In this document: piece by piece, positions 22,840 through 35,229 of the stretch
How the letters are laid out: each line of letters opens with the position of its first letter
Numbering within the stretch: position 1 is the first letter of the stretch
Assembly: GCA_038030265.1 (NCBI GenBank)
Contig: CM075942.1
Span: 16,264,029-16,328,028 of the forward strand
DNA length: 64,000 nt
Origin: Corythucha ciliata
Lineage: Eukaryota > Arthropoda > Insecta > Hemiptera > Tingidae
Reading direction: 5' to 3'
The notes under the pieces: generated by a model
The model's input: only the letters and a program-made list of their open reading frames with translations
The model's database searches: none
What the model was told of the DNA's origin: nothing
Program-made: the position numbers and the translations under genes

Positions 22840-23355
22840 ATTCGACAGGTATTTTGGAGCTGAATACGAACATTTCCGTCTGCCGACCACGTGCCTTCGA
22901 AAACTTGATTTGCTGCCGCAGAGCAAACGCCCCTGGCAATCGCCGACCGACGCTCATATTCGTATTCAGCTCATCCATAACACACAATGAGACAAGTCAA
23001 ATGGTCAAGTTCATCTGGTTTATTCATGTGCCAAATTTAGGACATGGAATTTGACATGACATCTAGGAATTTGAATGCCCCCACTGAGGGCAAACGCCTC
23101 TGACAGACGCTCATATCCGTATTTAGCTCCAAAAGCCTACCGATTGAGTCAAGTTGCAAGATTATGTTCTTTCGGCTAATAAATATCCCAAAAGGGAATT
23201 TAACTGGCCACCAATGAGGGCAAATGCCCCATGCAGACGCTCATATACTTATTCAGCTTCAAAAAACTTACTGAGAGAGTCAAGTTACAAGACTACGTTC
23301 TTTCGGCTAATTCGTTTTCCAGATTTAGGGAACATGACTGGCCGTTGAGGGCAAA
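22840..23355. repeat. Tandem ~130-155-bp repeats with inverted first unit
   Basis: CAGACGCTCATAT followed by TTCAGCT, then GAGTCAAGTT and TTCTTTCGGCTAAT, recurs with starts near 22948, 23102 and 23236. At 22857-22875 the same GAGCTGAATACGAA word occurs inverted, so the first unit faces the rest. About three diverged copies; no gene. Confidence 0.65.
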
Positions 23356-23988
23356 AGTGAGTTGTGACTCTTGTTTGAAGATTTTTTCATTTGTAGGTCT
23401 TCATTTACGTCTTGTCTGATTTATAGCAAAAGAGAGAGTATCTTTCGTGGTATGTGTGGGGGGCTAAATTTAAATTTAGCTAAATTTACTACTATAACCA
23501 CTAACTACCTACTATCATATAACTATCATAACTGAGTAACTGGAATAACTATCATTTTCTGAAGCGCTGTATCTAAAGATCAGATGGTCCGAAAAATTCC
23601 GCTCGAATCAGAACTTTTGTAGGGATTTTTGTGTAGTCTCAATGTGTACATAGTGGGTGTTCACGTTAGTCGAACTCGTAAGAAGTTATGAATGAAAAAG
23701 TGTAAAAAATACCAAAGTTTCGGCGTTTTTCGCAGATATCTCAAAACGCAACACGAAATTTTGTTGGAAGACTTCAGATTCGGATTCAGCACCCAGAAAA
23801 ACATGAAAATCAAATGTAAACCCGAGGTTTCCATTTTTTTTTTTTTTTTTTTTCACGTCCAACTACCATTTGACTGCATTAAAAGTTCACATCCTTCACA
23901 AGTAAGGATGAAATTGTTTGTTTAGCGCCATTTATAGTCTTGACATAGTTTTTTACAATTATGGGATTACTCCTCCCTCACCACACTA

Positions 23989-24286
23989 CTCTAGTGACAA
24001 TTGTGAATTCGTGGGAGTGGGGAGGCCGAAAATAAATAAATTAATCTTGAAGTTAAATACTTACCATTTTTTACTTGTTTTGAGTTGCAAGAAAAAATTG
24101 CTCCCCAGTTGGGATTCGGTTAGAGCACCTGCCGCGAAACCAGGAGGTCAAGGGTTCGAATTCCATCTGGGGAGCAATTTTTTCTCGGAACTCAAAACAA
24201 GTAAAAAATGTCAAGTATTTAATTTCAAGATTCATTTCTTTATTTTCAGTCTCCCCACTCCCTCGTATTCACAATTGTGACTAGCG
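23989..24286. repeat. Foldback element capped by a tRNA-like core
   Basis: Left arm 23989-24106 and right arm 24169-24286 are near-perfect inverted copies (CTAGTNACAATTGTGAA ends; TTTTTTACTTGTTTTGAG inside). The central 24098-24177 can fold as a tRNA-like structure whose acceptor stem (GCTCCCCAG / CTGGGGAGC) runs continuously into the ~120-bp stem. The fold would thus be a giant hairpin with a cloverleaf at its tip. No open frame. Confidence 0.85.
24098..24177 (+). ncRNA. tRNA-like sequence at hairpin apex
   Basis: Pairing GCTCCCCAG with CTGGGGAGC (9 bp) forms the acceptor. A-box-like TTGGGATTCGGTTAGAGC and B-box GGGTTCGAATTCC are present, with an anticodon-arm-like CCTGCCGCGAAACCAGG having a C-C mismatch and no U33. 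T6 follows at the 3' side. It is unlikely to be a translating tRNA; more likely a SINE head or Pol III promoter relic. Confidence 0.5.
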
Positions 24287-24289
24287 TAG

Positions 24290-24790
24290 TGCCTCTTCAT
24301 AACCAATTTTCTCAGATTTGGCACCTTCAAAACACAAATTTAAAGATTTTTTGTTATTTAAAATCCCAATTTCGCGAATTTTCTGGCTTTAAAATACCAA
24401 ACTTGTGGTCTCATCTCTCACTGAAATCTGTTTGGCTGGTATGGCTAATTCCGAAAGCCAATTTTGTTCTTTCAAAAACCAATATACTCCTTTATTTGAC
24501 TCATTCAATACTGAAATTTCGTTATTTTGGTTCTTACAAACCTCAAGTTTTACGGATTTGGCCTCTTTAAATTTAAACCCGAATTTCAACAAATATGCTT
24601 GCTGTTTCAAAATTCTAATTTCGTAATTTTCGCTCTTTTAAACCCAAGTTTTGCTTATTTTCATTCTTTTGAAACCCAATTTCGTTCAAATCTTAATTAA
24701 ACCGAGATTCTGCCCCCCCCCCCCCGGTTTGTTTTTGTTAGAGTCAAACCCGCGAAATAAGGTTTTTGATGGAGCCAAGCTAGTAAAATT
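24290..24790 (+). repeat. Degenerate ~30-bp repeat array (dialect A)
   Basis: Units near CTTTCAAAACCCAATTTCGCG in plus orientation to about 24700, then a C10 run, then two or three units in the opposite orientation (CGCGAAATAAGGTTTTTGAT). From 24790 to 25169 the sequence is AT-rich and holds the 3' flank of MIB2. Confidence 0.6.
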
Positions 24791-25169
24791 TGGTTCGTGG
24801 AAGATGAATGTGGTCAGACACCACTGAAGGAGGATGTAAAAGGGATGCATGGGGGGATGCATACGGTAATGCATGAACTACAGCATTATCATAAAATACA
24901 TGTACTTTTTTTGACAAACTTTTGAGGTAAAACAATTATAAATTAGTCCTTCACGAGCAATAAATACAAAACTATAAGTAAGAAAGCGATGTTTCAAATA
25001 TCTCACGACACAGCTCATCAAGTTCGGGATAAAATATTTAAAAAATACATTTATCCCGGTTCAATGGGATCGGCAATGTTAAGTAGTTTACCGTCTTTTA
25101 CTGAAAAGTTTCTGTTTGACTAGAAAATATTACCAAAAACTCGTAAGTTTAAAATTCTCCCTGGAGTGA

Positions 25170-28100
25170 TCAGTACAAACGAATTTTTTTCGTGATCGTT
25201 TTACGACACATGTGACAAGTGCGAAGTTCAGCCGAACATTTGTCACAGGCCGAATGACCGCAGAGAAAAACGACATTTTTCCTCCTCTCCATACAAATGG
25301 TACAGCTGTGCACCTCTTCGATTTCAGCTATTTTCGTCTCGAGATATCGCAGACACTCGGCCGAGGGATGACAGGATTTGTAAGGCACGATACGGTCGTC
25401 GGACGTGATTCGTTTGACGATGAGCGTTTGACATTTGAGACATTTCTTGAGACGTGACGAACAGTCGACGCAAGCGACTCGATGTCCGCACGGCTCTAGG
25501 AAGACGTTCTCTTCTGTCATTTCAGAGCATATGCCGCATTCTACGGGTGGGTTTTTTGTTACGCGACGTTTCATCCTCCTTGAGAGGCAAAGGATAGTAG
25601 TCAGTACATCGTTAATTAATCGTTTGAACGGCGGTACGACTTACTCCTGTTCAGTGATCACGTAGGACTGAAGAACGGCGCCTTTAACTTCACCAGCTAG
25701 ATCTACTGGAGTTTTTCCCTTCTTATTTCTTGACTCAAGATTTGAGCCCTCTTCTACCAGAAAGCAGGCAATCGCTAGTGCCACCAATGACGGTTCACTC
25801 TGAAGGTCTTCCCTAGCCTTCAATTCGTTATAAACCTGAAAAACATGTTTAGGCGTAAAGGTTTTAAAAAATTCAAGCCAGTTCAGTCATTCTTATTTGT
25901 CGCACCCTGTAAATGAACGGGGAAGAAGTTGCATCAATTTCACAGTTAATGGAAGACGATTTTATAAGAACCATGTGAAGAGCGGTGTCACCGTCTTCAT
26001 CCACGATGCTAAGTGACGCGCCGGATGATACCAATAACTCTGCGACCGCGGCGTGACCCTTAAAAAAATCAAATAAATCCTTTAAAGCTCACCGTTCGTA
26101 ACAAAACACTCCCCACTCGAAATCAATTTTACTTGTGAGACAGCCAGCATTAATGGCGTTTGCCACCTGTTATTTGTCAAGTCAACTTCGGCTTTACCCA
26201 CGCGGACTAAAACTTCAGCCACAGGTTTATGACCGTTTAAACAGGCCAGATGCAACGCTGAAAACCCGTCATCTTTTTTTACGTCGGTTAATTGCCGCGA
26301 GACAGCTAATAGCCTCTCCGTGGCGCTAAAAACAAAACAAAACGCTGTGAATGTTGAGGAAGTTGCAACCGGTTGGTGCGTTCGATCAGGAGGCCCTGCG
26401 AATTTTCCCACTAACGTCTATCGCGCATTCGACTGCCCCGCGAAGTCTAAGAAAGAGCATCCACGCATGCGCTCAGGAGTCGAAAAAATCGTCCAAAACC
26501 ACCAACACGGTGAAAAGCTCACTTTCGACCGGTAGCGTCTACCCCGGGCCAGCCGGTCACAGGGGGCCTCTTTTTAAAGATGAGAAAATGGGGATTTTGA
26601 GGTACGCAAGGATGTAGGTAAGCAGGACCGTTTCTATAGCCCTCTCGGGGCCCATAGGCGGGACATATCGTGGGGCTCAAGGGGGAGGCGGGGGGAGCCA
26701 GGAGGGGGCAAGGGTGGCCAGCTGCTCACCATTCATCAAGTCGTCTTTGTTTGAAAACAGCTACAATCAGAAACCGCCAGCCGTTAAAACTGGCATATTA
26801 GCATTAAAGCTAAAAAGAAGTGCAATTTAGCTTCCTGCAGCTTGACTACAAATTTTTCCCGAAAAACAGAGTTTCCACAAGAAAAATTGTCATTTGTCGC
26901 TAAGTCGCTTCATGGCTAAAATTAAGAAAAACGCTAATTTTCGGCTAAAAATTGAGAGAAATCACTCATTCGCAGCTGAAATTATGAAAAACGCCAATGT
27001 GCTGTTCTTGGATTGAGTCTGCGGCTGAAATATAGGAAAATCGCTAATTTAATGCTAAAAGTGAAAAAATCACCGATTCGCAGCAAAAATTATGAAAGTC
27101 GCCAATTCGCGGATAAAATTGAGAAAAATCGCTAAGATCACGGCTAAAATTGAGGGACAACTTTTCAATTTTACCTGAATTCGCTAGTAAAATTGAGAGA
27201 AAAAGTCCCGGATTTACATAATTCGGAGCTAAATATATGCGAAAGTTTTGGGGATATTCTTCAAATTGCAAGTTTTTGGTTGTTAACCTCTTCGCGAAAT
27301 TACAAGTTTCCTGCCCAGAAAATTGGAATTTTCAGGTCTTTTTTTAAAGGTCGTGAGCCCTGCCGGCAAGCCAGGCCAGAGAGCATTCAAAACCTGACGA
27401 ATCAAAATTTCAACATTTTGAAGGCAAAAATCAGCGAATTTGAAAGTTTACAGGCTGAATATTCGCTATATTGCAAGTCCCGGGTCTTAATTTCAGCAAA
27501 AATGCAAGTTCAGTTTTTTCTGCGCCCCTAACTTTGAATTTATTTGCTATTAACTTGAACTTATTTGATAACTGAAATTGAATAAGTTTGCGAAGTCCGG
27601 AAATTTGAGCGAAATTACAAGTTTTCTTGCTGTATATACTTGTCATTGACAGTATCGTGGTCTTAATTTCGGTGAAATTGCAACTTTAGGGTCTTAAAGC
27701 AAAATTGTAGTTCAGAGACAATTTTTTAGCGGCAGGACCAAGGCTGGCCGGTCCCAGCTCATTCGAATAACCTGACGATTACCCAGGAAATTGGAAGATT
27801 CGGATCTTATTTCTGCGAAAATGAAAGTTTTTGGTCTTAATTACATCAAAATTGCGAGTTACGCGTCTTAATTTCGGATAAATTGCAAGTTTCAGTGCTT
27901 AATATCCGTGAAATTAGAGGTTTACGAGAGCTCGGAACCCGGGCTTAGAGGCCCATGTGCCGTACGGTTACCCCCAACAAAATTGAAACATTTTGGTGGT
28001 CAATTCCAGGTTCAACTGTCACGGAATTGCAAGTTTCAGGTTCCAATTTCAGCGAAATTGCAAAGTTTCAGAGCTAATTCGCGGTTAAATTCGAGGAAAA

Positions 28101-31100
28101 CTCTAATTCGCGGGGGGAAAAAATTGGGAAAATGCGCTGATTTCCGGCTAAACCAATGACTCACAATTCAGGCAAAATCGCCCGGGATAATAATGAGAAA
28201 ATGCTGTAATTAGCGGCTAAAGCAAGGAAAAACGGTAACGCGTGGTTTTAAGTATAAACTTCGTGGAGAATTCGAAAAAAATGGAGAAAAAACGCTGATT
28301 CCCTGCTATAATGAAGAAAAACGCGAAATTCGTGGCTAAAATGGAGAAAAATAGCAAATTAGCGTCTATAAGTTAGTAAACCCCAATAATCAGTGGCTAA
28401 AATTGAATCCATTTTCGGCTAGCATTGACAAAAAATTCCAAATCCCGGGTTCAATTGTGCGAAATCCCTAATTTATAGATAAAACTGAAAAAAATTAGAA
28501 TGTCGCGAATAAACAAGGAAAATAATTTCAACGAAGGGTTAAATCGTGATTATTTGTCTCGATTTTAACCGCAAATTAACGCTTTTTCCACATTTCTGCG
28601 GTGAATTTGTGCCTTTTCTCCATTTTAGCCGCGAATTAACGTTTTTTCTCACTTTTAATCGCGAATTAACGCAATTTCTCAACTTCGGTTACGATGTAAT
28701 AAGCATTTTAATAAATTTTAGCCCGGGAACCGTTGTTTATCCCAGCTTTAGCCGAGAACGAACACGTTCTGCTCATTTCTAGCCGCTAATTAGCACTTTT
28801 TCTGAATTGTATCCGTAAATTAGGGCTTTTGTTAAATTGATGCCGCATAGCGTTTTTCCAACTTTAGCCATGAATTTGCGATTTTTCTTAAGTTTAGCCG
28901 GGAATCCTCGCTTTTTCTTGACTTCCCACGAATTATACTCCGGACAAAGCGAGTCAGCGTTTAGCCCCAAGTTTAGCAATTAGCTCGTTTTCATCACTTA
29001 TAGCCGCGAATTAGAGTTTTATCCTAATGGTAAAAAACGCACCGGCAAAAATGAAGACAAATGCTAAAGTCGCAGCTAAAGTGGAGAAAAATCGGCTTTG
29101 CGGCTATAATTGAACAAACACCAATAAAAGTGAGAAAAAGAGCGGTTTCGCTTTGTCTTGCATTGAGCTAAAAGGCTAATTCACGGCTTCAACTGAGAAA
29201 ACCCCATAATTTACGTATAACGTAAAGAGAAAGTGCGAATAAACATGAAATAGGTATAATTTCAACGAAGCGCAAAAGCGCTTTTTCTCTGTTTCTGCAG
29301 GGATTGGCGCCTTTTCCCAATTTTTGCTGGGCATTAGCGTTTTTTTCTAACTTTCAGCCACGAATTCACGCGTATTCTCAACTTAAGCCACCGTTTAATT
29401 AGCATTGAAATCAATTTTTGATGCCCATACAAAAAATAAAATCAATTTTAGCCCAGGAACCAGTGTTTTTCCATACTTTAGCTGAGAACGAGCGAACAAA
29501 ATTGCACGTTTTTCTTACTTCTAGCCTCTAATTAGCTCTCTTTTCCTCAATTTTAACCGCGAATGAGCGATTTTTTTTTAAATTTCAGCCAAATGTAAGA
29601 GCTTATTTTCAAATTTTGCCGCGACTTGGTGTTTTTTCAATTTTGCCAAAATCGGAATAAAACTGCATATCTTGTGGTACGGGGATTTTCGATCGAAATT
29701 CTAGAATTTGGCCCGTACAACCCCCCCAATTTGGAGGATTTGTCTTAGTTAACAAACATTTCACGGGATGGATCTTTAGATGACAAATTTCGCGGCTTTG
29801 ACTATTTGAAAAGAACAATTTTGCGCGTTTCGCTCTTTAAATACATCAATTTTGCGGGCCTGACACTTTCAAACAGCTAAACTTTGAAGCTTGGCTCACC
29901 AAAAGGTCAAATTTCACTGATTTAGACCGTTAACCCCCCAATTTAAAGGATTTCGCTCCCGTGGAAGAAATATTACTCACAATGTGTTTCCTTTGAGCGC
30001 TGCATGATGCAGCGGGTTGAATCCTCGTTTATTCCTTAAATCCAAATTAATACCGGGGACTTGAGTCAACAGTTGCACCGCTTCCGAGCAGTCATTACCG
30101 ATAGCGTCGTGCAAAGCCGTGTCTCCGTAGTTATCCTTGAGTAGGTCAGTAAATGAATTTCATGTGAAGAAAACGAAATTTTCGATTCAATTTACCGCGA
30201 CATTGACGTCTGGTTTGTGCTTCAACAGAACTTTAACGCACGCTATGTGCTTCTTGCTTATTGCTATGTGAAGAGCGGTGCAAGAATTATTATTGGCCGC
30301 GTTAATGTTAGCGCCGGCCTTCAATAACGCTTCCATAACATCGCTTTGATTCCTGTAGACACAAATTATTATGAATTTTCGTTAGTTGGAAAAAATGTTT
30401 TGCAGAAACTACCCAAATGCCGCATAGTGGAGCGGTGTGTCGCCTTCATCGTCCGTTACTTTCACGTTTGCTCCCATAGTGATCAACAGGCTGCAAGAAA
30501 CAATTTCGATAAATTTCCAGATCACTACCCCTCCCCCCTTCTTTACAAAACGAATCTTACTTGACAATTTCCAGATGACCTTGATGACTTGCCACTTGAA
30601 GACAAGTCTTATTTGTTGATTTCAAATCGACCTGAATACAAATCATGACCAAGTTACATTCGTACAAAAATTGCGAGGTAACAGGGAATAAACTACCTGG
30701 TCAGGATGTTCAGTTAAGTATTTTTTAACGACGTCAATATGACCCAGGGCTGCCTCGCGCATGACGCGATGAATGTTCATCAGAGTCGACAGCAGATCCG
30801 TCAAATCTGGCAAAATATACAGACCAATACGGCTTTTTAATTTCCAATTATTACGCCAACAAACTATTTTGCGGTTAAAATCGGGCTAAAGCGTGATGGA
30901 CTGTTTTAATCAAGAAAACACGCCCTCCCCCCCGCAAACAGTTTATAACCTAAAAAAAGAACCTACACCTATTTTGAAGGTGTAAACCATTGTTTACACC
31001 TGTGGGTTTAGTTAACGGTATTCAGCACTTTTCCTAGTCGTAGCCGGGGGACTACAAGCAAATGCATAGCAATTTTGATGAGAAAGGCCCAACTTGAAGG

Positions 31101-32938
31101 CGTAAAACCCAAGCGTAAAAAACAAGCATTCACCAAAATCCCCCTGCGAAATGGTACGAATCTGCATCTGTGACTTACTCGAACCACTAGTAGACTCATT
31201 GGAAGACACGGTGTTGCTCTCAAGATGATTCTCTCCAACAGCCAACTCATTGTTCTCGCTTGTTGACTGTATTTCCCAGTCTTCGCCAGGATGGTGAACG
31301 GCCAAGGGGTTCAACGTCCACGTCTGCCCTTCGACGGCCACTCGTAAATCACCGTCGGCGTACACTTTGACCACCTTGCCCACTTTGCCTAGAATCTGAT
31401 CAAATCAATTAATTTTCATTTGTACTGAATCATCAATAAATAAAACCCAATGCAGTACCGAATTCATCGCAGGGATCCATTCGCCATGTCCAGCCTGCAG
31501 TCGCATGACCATATTTCGATCCGAATTCACTTGAATCGTATCCCCGACGTTGATTTTCACGTTCACCTAAATCGTGCAATAAATGGAATTCATTTGACAT
31601 TATTGTAAACTTTATTAAAATTAATGAAAGAACCTTAGTTAAAGCGGAGGGATTCACAGTCCATCTACAGTTGATTTTGGGATAAAAAACTCTGATGTCT
31701 CCCTTGTCGGTAACTCTATGGACACGGCCAAGAACGCCGACAATCTGAAAGTTTAATGAAATTAAGAATTTGATAACGATTTTATTTTGTTTAATCGACT
31801 ACTTCAGCCATTCTGGGATTCCAGCCTCCGTGTTTGTCCTGCATTTTCTTGAGGTTTTCTACATCAACGGTAACTTTGACACGTTCCCCAACACTGAATT
31901 CTAGCGGTGGGGCATAGACGTTGGGCACTACAGACTCTTCTGCATGGCCTGCAAACATGAATCTTCAGTTTTTGGAACTATTGTACCGTCTAACCCATCA
32001 GTTTACCCAAAACAGGCAAATGACTCGGATAATACGAGCAGGGTGATGCAGGTTCCACGCATATCAAGTCGACTTTTCCCTTGTGACCCATGCGGTAGAT
32101 ATTAGTACCACCGGTGACCCATGTAACGTTGACAACCGACCGCCAAGTCTCGTTGTCCCAGCCTTTCAAGTCTAAAACTCGTCCCGTGCGGCCGGCTCCT
32201 CCGTCTTGATCACCCCATTCCCAGTCTTTGCCGCGACGAACTTTAGCTCCGACGAATGTTCCTTTTAGTTGAGCTTTGGGGCAACTTTTCCTAGGGGGAA
32301 GCTCCACTCTGGTGAATCGATGGGGGGGGGGGAGGAAACAACAAATTTTAATATGAATTGTGATACATTTGAAGACGGCGGGAGCGACTTACCCTGGACT
32401 TGTGGGACTATCGAATCTTTGAAACGCATGATTCGTGTCATGGCGATCGTCCATATAGCAGAAGAGGCATAGGTCGTAATCGTAGCAGACTGAACAACGG
32501 AATCGTATGCCGGGGACGCCTTCTCGGCGACAGTCGTTGCATATGATGTTTAGGTGTCGAACGCCTTAACATTCAGAGTAGACAATTCTACCGGGGGGGG
32601 GGGGAACTAAGAACACCAGGGGATAACATACCAACGGGTGCGTTATCGAGAAGTCTTAAATCGTACGACCCATCGTAACCGACTCGGTAGTTCGTCTGCC
32701 ATCCCATGTCCCAGTAAACGACAACCGTTTTTTCCGGGCGCCCCAAATGTACGATTGTGCCTACATTGCCCTCGCCACCATCCTAAAAGGAGGGAAAAAA
32801 GACATGATAGGAAGACGTAATCCTCCAATGATAACCCAATTCAACTCTCGAGCACTTCACATTAATGTTGCTGTTTTTACTTACCTGATCGCCCCATTTC
32901 CAGTCAGGGCCCCTTACAACTCGAAGGCCAACTTCCAT
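25170..32938 (-). CDS. MIB2: E3 ubiquitin-protein ligase mind bomb, MIB2 type
   Basis: RING E3 ligase that ubiquitinates Notch ligands (Delta/Serrate) to drive their endocytosis. Minus-strand exons: 32938-32885, 32782-32632, 32564-32393, 32308-32007, 31948-31803, 31744-31634, 31566-31459, 31395-31179, 30806-30697, 30631-30561, 30490-30413, 30352-30196, 30135-29981, 26325-26133, 26058-25906, 25835-25645 and 25578-25170; phases agree throughout. Order of domains: MIB/HERC2 (VRGPDWKWGDQDGGEG), ZZ finger (CNDCRREGVPGIRFRC), second MIB/HERC2 (RRGKDWEWGDQDGG), two mind-bomb repeats (GGWNPRMAEIVG, HGEWIPAMNSILG), about eight ankyrin repeats, and two C-terminal RINGs (CGICSEMTEENVFLEPCGH; CTICMERRKNVVFLCGH) ending KKIRLY. 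Two RINGs, not three, point to MIB2 rather than MIB1. One 3.65-kb intron (29980-26326) is packed with repeats. It starts head-to-head with dysbindin. Confidence 0.95.
26860..29900. repeat. Degenerate ~30-bp repeat array (dialect B), orientation switches
   Basis: Units near CGCTAATTCGCGGCTAAAATTGAG (minus sense) run from about 26860 to 28540. The sense then flips to CTCAATTTTAGCCGCGAATTA (28550-29020), flips back, and flips again near 29270. Two flip points carry the same AATAATTTCAACGAAG word, about 730 bp apart, marking a diverged duplication of the whole segment. The end, 29620-29960, changes to dialect A. All lies in one MIB2 intron. Confidence 0.75.
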
Positions 32939-33667
32939 CGCAGAAACGCTATCTCATTTTTGAGCGTTTTCCTCGTCTTAGAGGAAAGAACGACACATTA
33001 AATATTTTTCGATTTGCGGGGAGAGAATGGATATCTTCACAAACGCGGAATTAGGTCTCAGATATATTACCTCCGCGAACAATTTTAAGCAATCTTCTCC
33101 CTACTGCACCAATTCAATGATAGTTGAATTGGAACATTTTGTATTTCTTCATCAGCTTTTCAGCTCACCATCACTAATAATAACACTTATTAGATAACAA
33201 TGAGGAAAAATGACATTGCCGAGATGTCGTAATGTGCATCGATCTAAAAAGAAGGATTGGTCGACTTTTACTGCTATCGAAACATTCCGCTTAGCTCAAA
33301 CCAATTTTTTTCAGAAATACGTTGATTTTACCATAAGCCCAATTAAAGAAATTATCCTATCGTTCGCCTGTCTGCGAAAGTGTGGCTGGTCCACCCATGA
33401 GACCAAAAGGAAGCTTTCGACATCTGTGAGGCCCTCTTGAATCCAAAAACCAAAAATCATCATTCCGATTATTCAATGATGGGAGGAAAATGGAAGTCCA
33501 AAGTTTTGACGGGAAATGGGCCTTTCAGTTGGTCTCAAAAGTCCGATTTTTGGAAGCCTTCGGATCGAAAGGCTGAGAGTGATATCAAGCTGCTTATCTT
33601 ATCAGTTAGTGTACGACGGTCATCATAAGATTTTTTGAATTTTCGTTGAACATTAAACATTCCCTTC
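32939..33667. promoter_or_regulatory. Intergenic region between divergent MIB2 and DTNBP1
   Basis: The start codons of MIB2 (minus) and dysbindin (plus) are 729 bp apart, so both promoters must lie here or overlap. Two open stretches (33210-33440, 33437-33628, plus) have unremarkable composition and no splice phase matching dysbindin, so I treat them as chance. No TATA box or other specific site is claimed. Confidence 0.4.
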
Positions 33668-34636
33668 ATGTTTTCCAGTATTATTGAAAAATTCCACAAT
33701 GTTCAAGACGGCATATCGTCCAGGTAAGTTTGCCGACTCTCGAGCAATCAAAACATTAAATTATTCTTCACGGTTATTTGTTTCCAGCTTCAAGGGACTC
33801 GCCATGGGACATCCCGTCCCCAAAGAGGGCCGTTCTGATTTAAACGCCGGAATGTCCCTCCTTGCCCACTATCAAAACGCTTGGGAGGTAAATAGTCGAG
33901 GCCTGTGTCCAAAAGTTGAAAATTAAAATGTCAAATGAGTTAATTTCTGTAGGAACTTCACGCGAACGGTGAATTCAACGCTAAATTTGCAGCAGTCATC
34001 GACAAGGACATCGGTCAAATTCACGACCAGGTGGCCAAAAGAAAACGTCTCTGGGTGTTCCTCAACAGTGAACTCGGTCAATTGCCCCGAGTCATTCAAG
34101 ACGCTGAAAGTCTTGTCAATGCCGTGGGGCAATTAAGGTTGGATCTAGCCGAAATGGAAGAGGATTTAATTAAATTGGAAAACTTGATCGAGTTAGAAGA
34201 GTTAAACAAAAAGAAATGGAACGAAAAGATGAAATTAAATTTGTTCCGAGAGCAAAAACTAGAAGACATGGACAAAGTTAGGGGTAAACGACCCAACTGA
34301 CGGGCTTGTTCGGCCGAGTTCTAAACCAATGTATTTGTCCAGAACGATTAAGCGCTGAGCACACCAAAAAGATGAAAGCTCTAGAACAGGAAGAATCACT
34401 TGTTAAGGAAATGAAATCATCGGTTTACGAAGAGCAGTTCAAGAGAGACCTCGAAGTTTATAAAACGTTAGGATGTCTACCTCCACAAAGTAATGTTCAG
34501 CCCTTTAATTTTGTCCCCAAAATGCTCATTCATTTGATTAATTTTAACAGGGAAAGGACCCAAGACTCAAACAAGTTTAGAAGACGTCTGCATAGAGCAA
34601 GATACCACAGAACTTCAAGAGTTTGTCGACTCGTGA
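33668..34636 (+). CDS. DTNBP1: Dysbindin (BLOC-1 subunit)
   Basis: Subunit of BLOC-1, which sorts cargo to lysosome-related organelles and affects synaptic vesicle release. Five exons: 33668-33723, 33788-33887, 33953-34283, 34343-34489 and 34551-34636; total 720 bp, 239 residues, phases agree. The start ATG (MFSSIIEKFHNVQDGISSS) aligns with the N-terminus of vertebrate dysbindin; no earlier in-frame ATG is needed. Then LNAGMSLLAHYQNAWEELH (compare AGLELLSRYEDTWAALH), a long coiled coil (about residues 55-185, with LIELEELNKKKWNEKMK), AEHTKKMKALEQEE, FKRDLEVYKTLG, and the conserved tail IEQDTTELQEFVDS, after which it stops. Human dysbindin (351 residues) continues with a disordered acidic tail that is missing here, as in other short arthropod forms. 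Introns are 59-69 bp. Confidence 0.93.
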
Positions 34637-34679
34637 TATTTATTGATGAAAATTACAGTTTATATTTTGTTAGAACGTC

Positions 34680-34907
34680 CTATCCCGACAATATTCGTTC
34701 GAGTTCCCTCCGCCGTCTTCTATATTTGTCTAAGATGCCGTCATAGCTGACTCTGAGCAGCGACTCGAGGTGTTTATCAAAGACGAGAAGCTGAACGAGG
34801 GTGAACTTGTCCCAGTCAAGACGATTGTCATGTTCAGAAGGTGTTGACCAGTAGACGTGAAGCCAGTCGGGCGGAGGTCCGATGTATCGTGCTGTTTTAT
34901 TATCCAT
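34680..34907 (-). CDS. Hypothetical small protein, 75 residues
   Basis: Single open frame convergent with dysbindin, 44 bp from its stop. The product is rich in aromatics (YIGPPPDWLHVYW) and ends in an amphipathic basic helix (DKYRRRRRELERIL), unlike the repeat-derived frames nearby. In-frame TGA four codons before the ATG means this start or an upstream splice. It could also simply be antisense to the dysbindin 3' UTR, whose likely AATAAA is near 35168. I recognise no family. Confidence 0.35.
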   Translation of the reverse strand: MDNKTARYIGPPPDWLHVYWSTPSEHDNRLDWDKFTLVQLLVFDKHLESLLRVSYDGILDKYRRRRRELERILSG

Positions 34908-35229
34908 TGGCGGTATTGAATAAGGTCAGATGTCAGAGAAAATCGTGCTGGGCACTTGAGAAAATGATGAATTCCTGGAAAGGAATGTCGAATGCTAAGC
35001 CCGCAAGACACTGTTTTAAGGCGAGCGAAGTGAGACAGCTAACAAGATTGTCTTCTTAGGCATTCCTCATTCTCTTTCGTAGGCGAACCCGTACACCTAT
35101 CGCCTATCGGAACCCGGGACTTAAATCTCTATACGGCGCCTAATAGACTCGAAATGAACTAAATGGAATAAAGTCTGTCTTTATTCCAGCCGCGAACGCG
35201 TGGCAGGGTTTACTCAATGAACTTTTTTC

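Noticed and set aside
24098..24177. Selenocysteine tRNA, because of the 9-bp acceptor
   Set aside because: The loop does not contain UCA, U33 is missing, there is no long variable arm, and the stem simply continues into the foldback arms.
33210..33628. Possible 5' exon of dysbindin
   Set aside because: Dysbindin has its own good start at 33668 (MFSSIIEKF) that aligns with the family N-terminus; the upstream frames have no matching splice phase.
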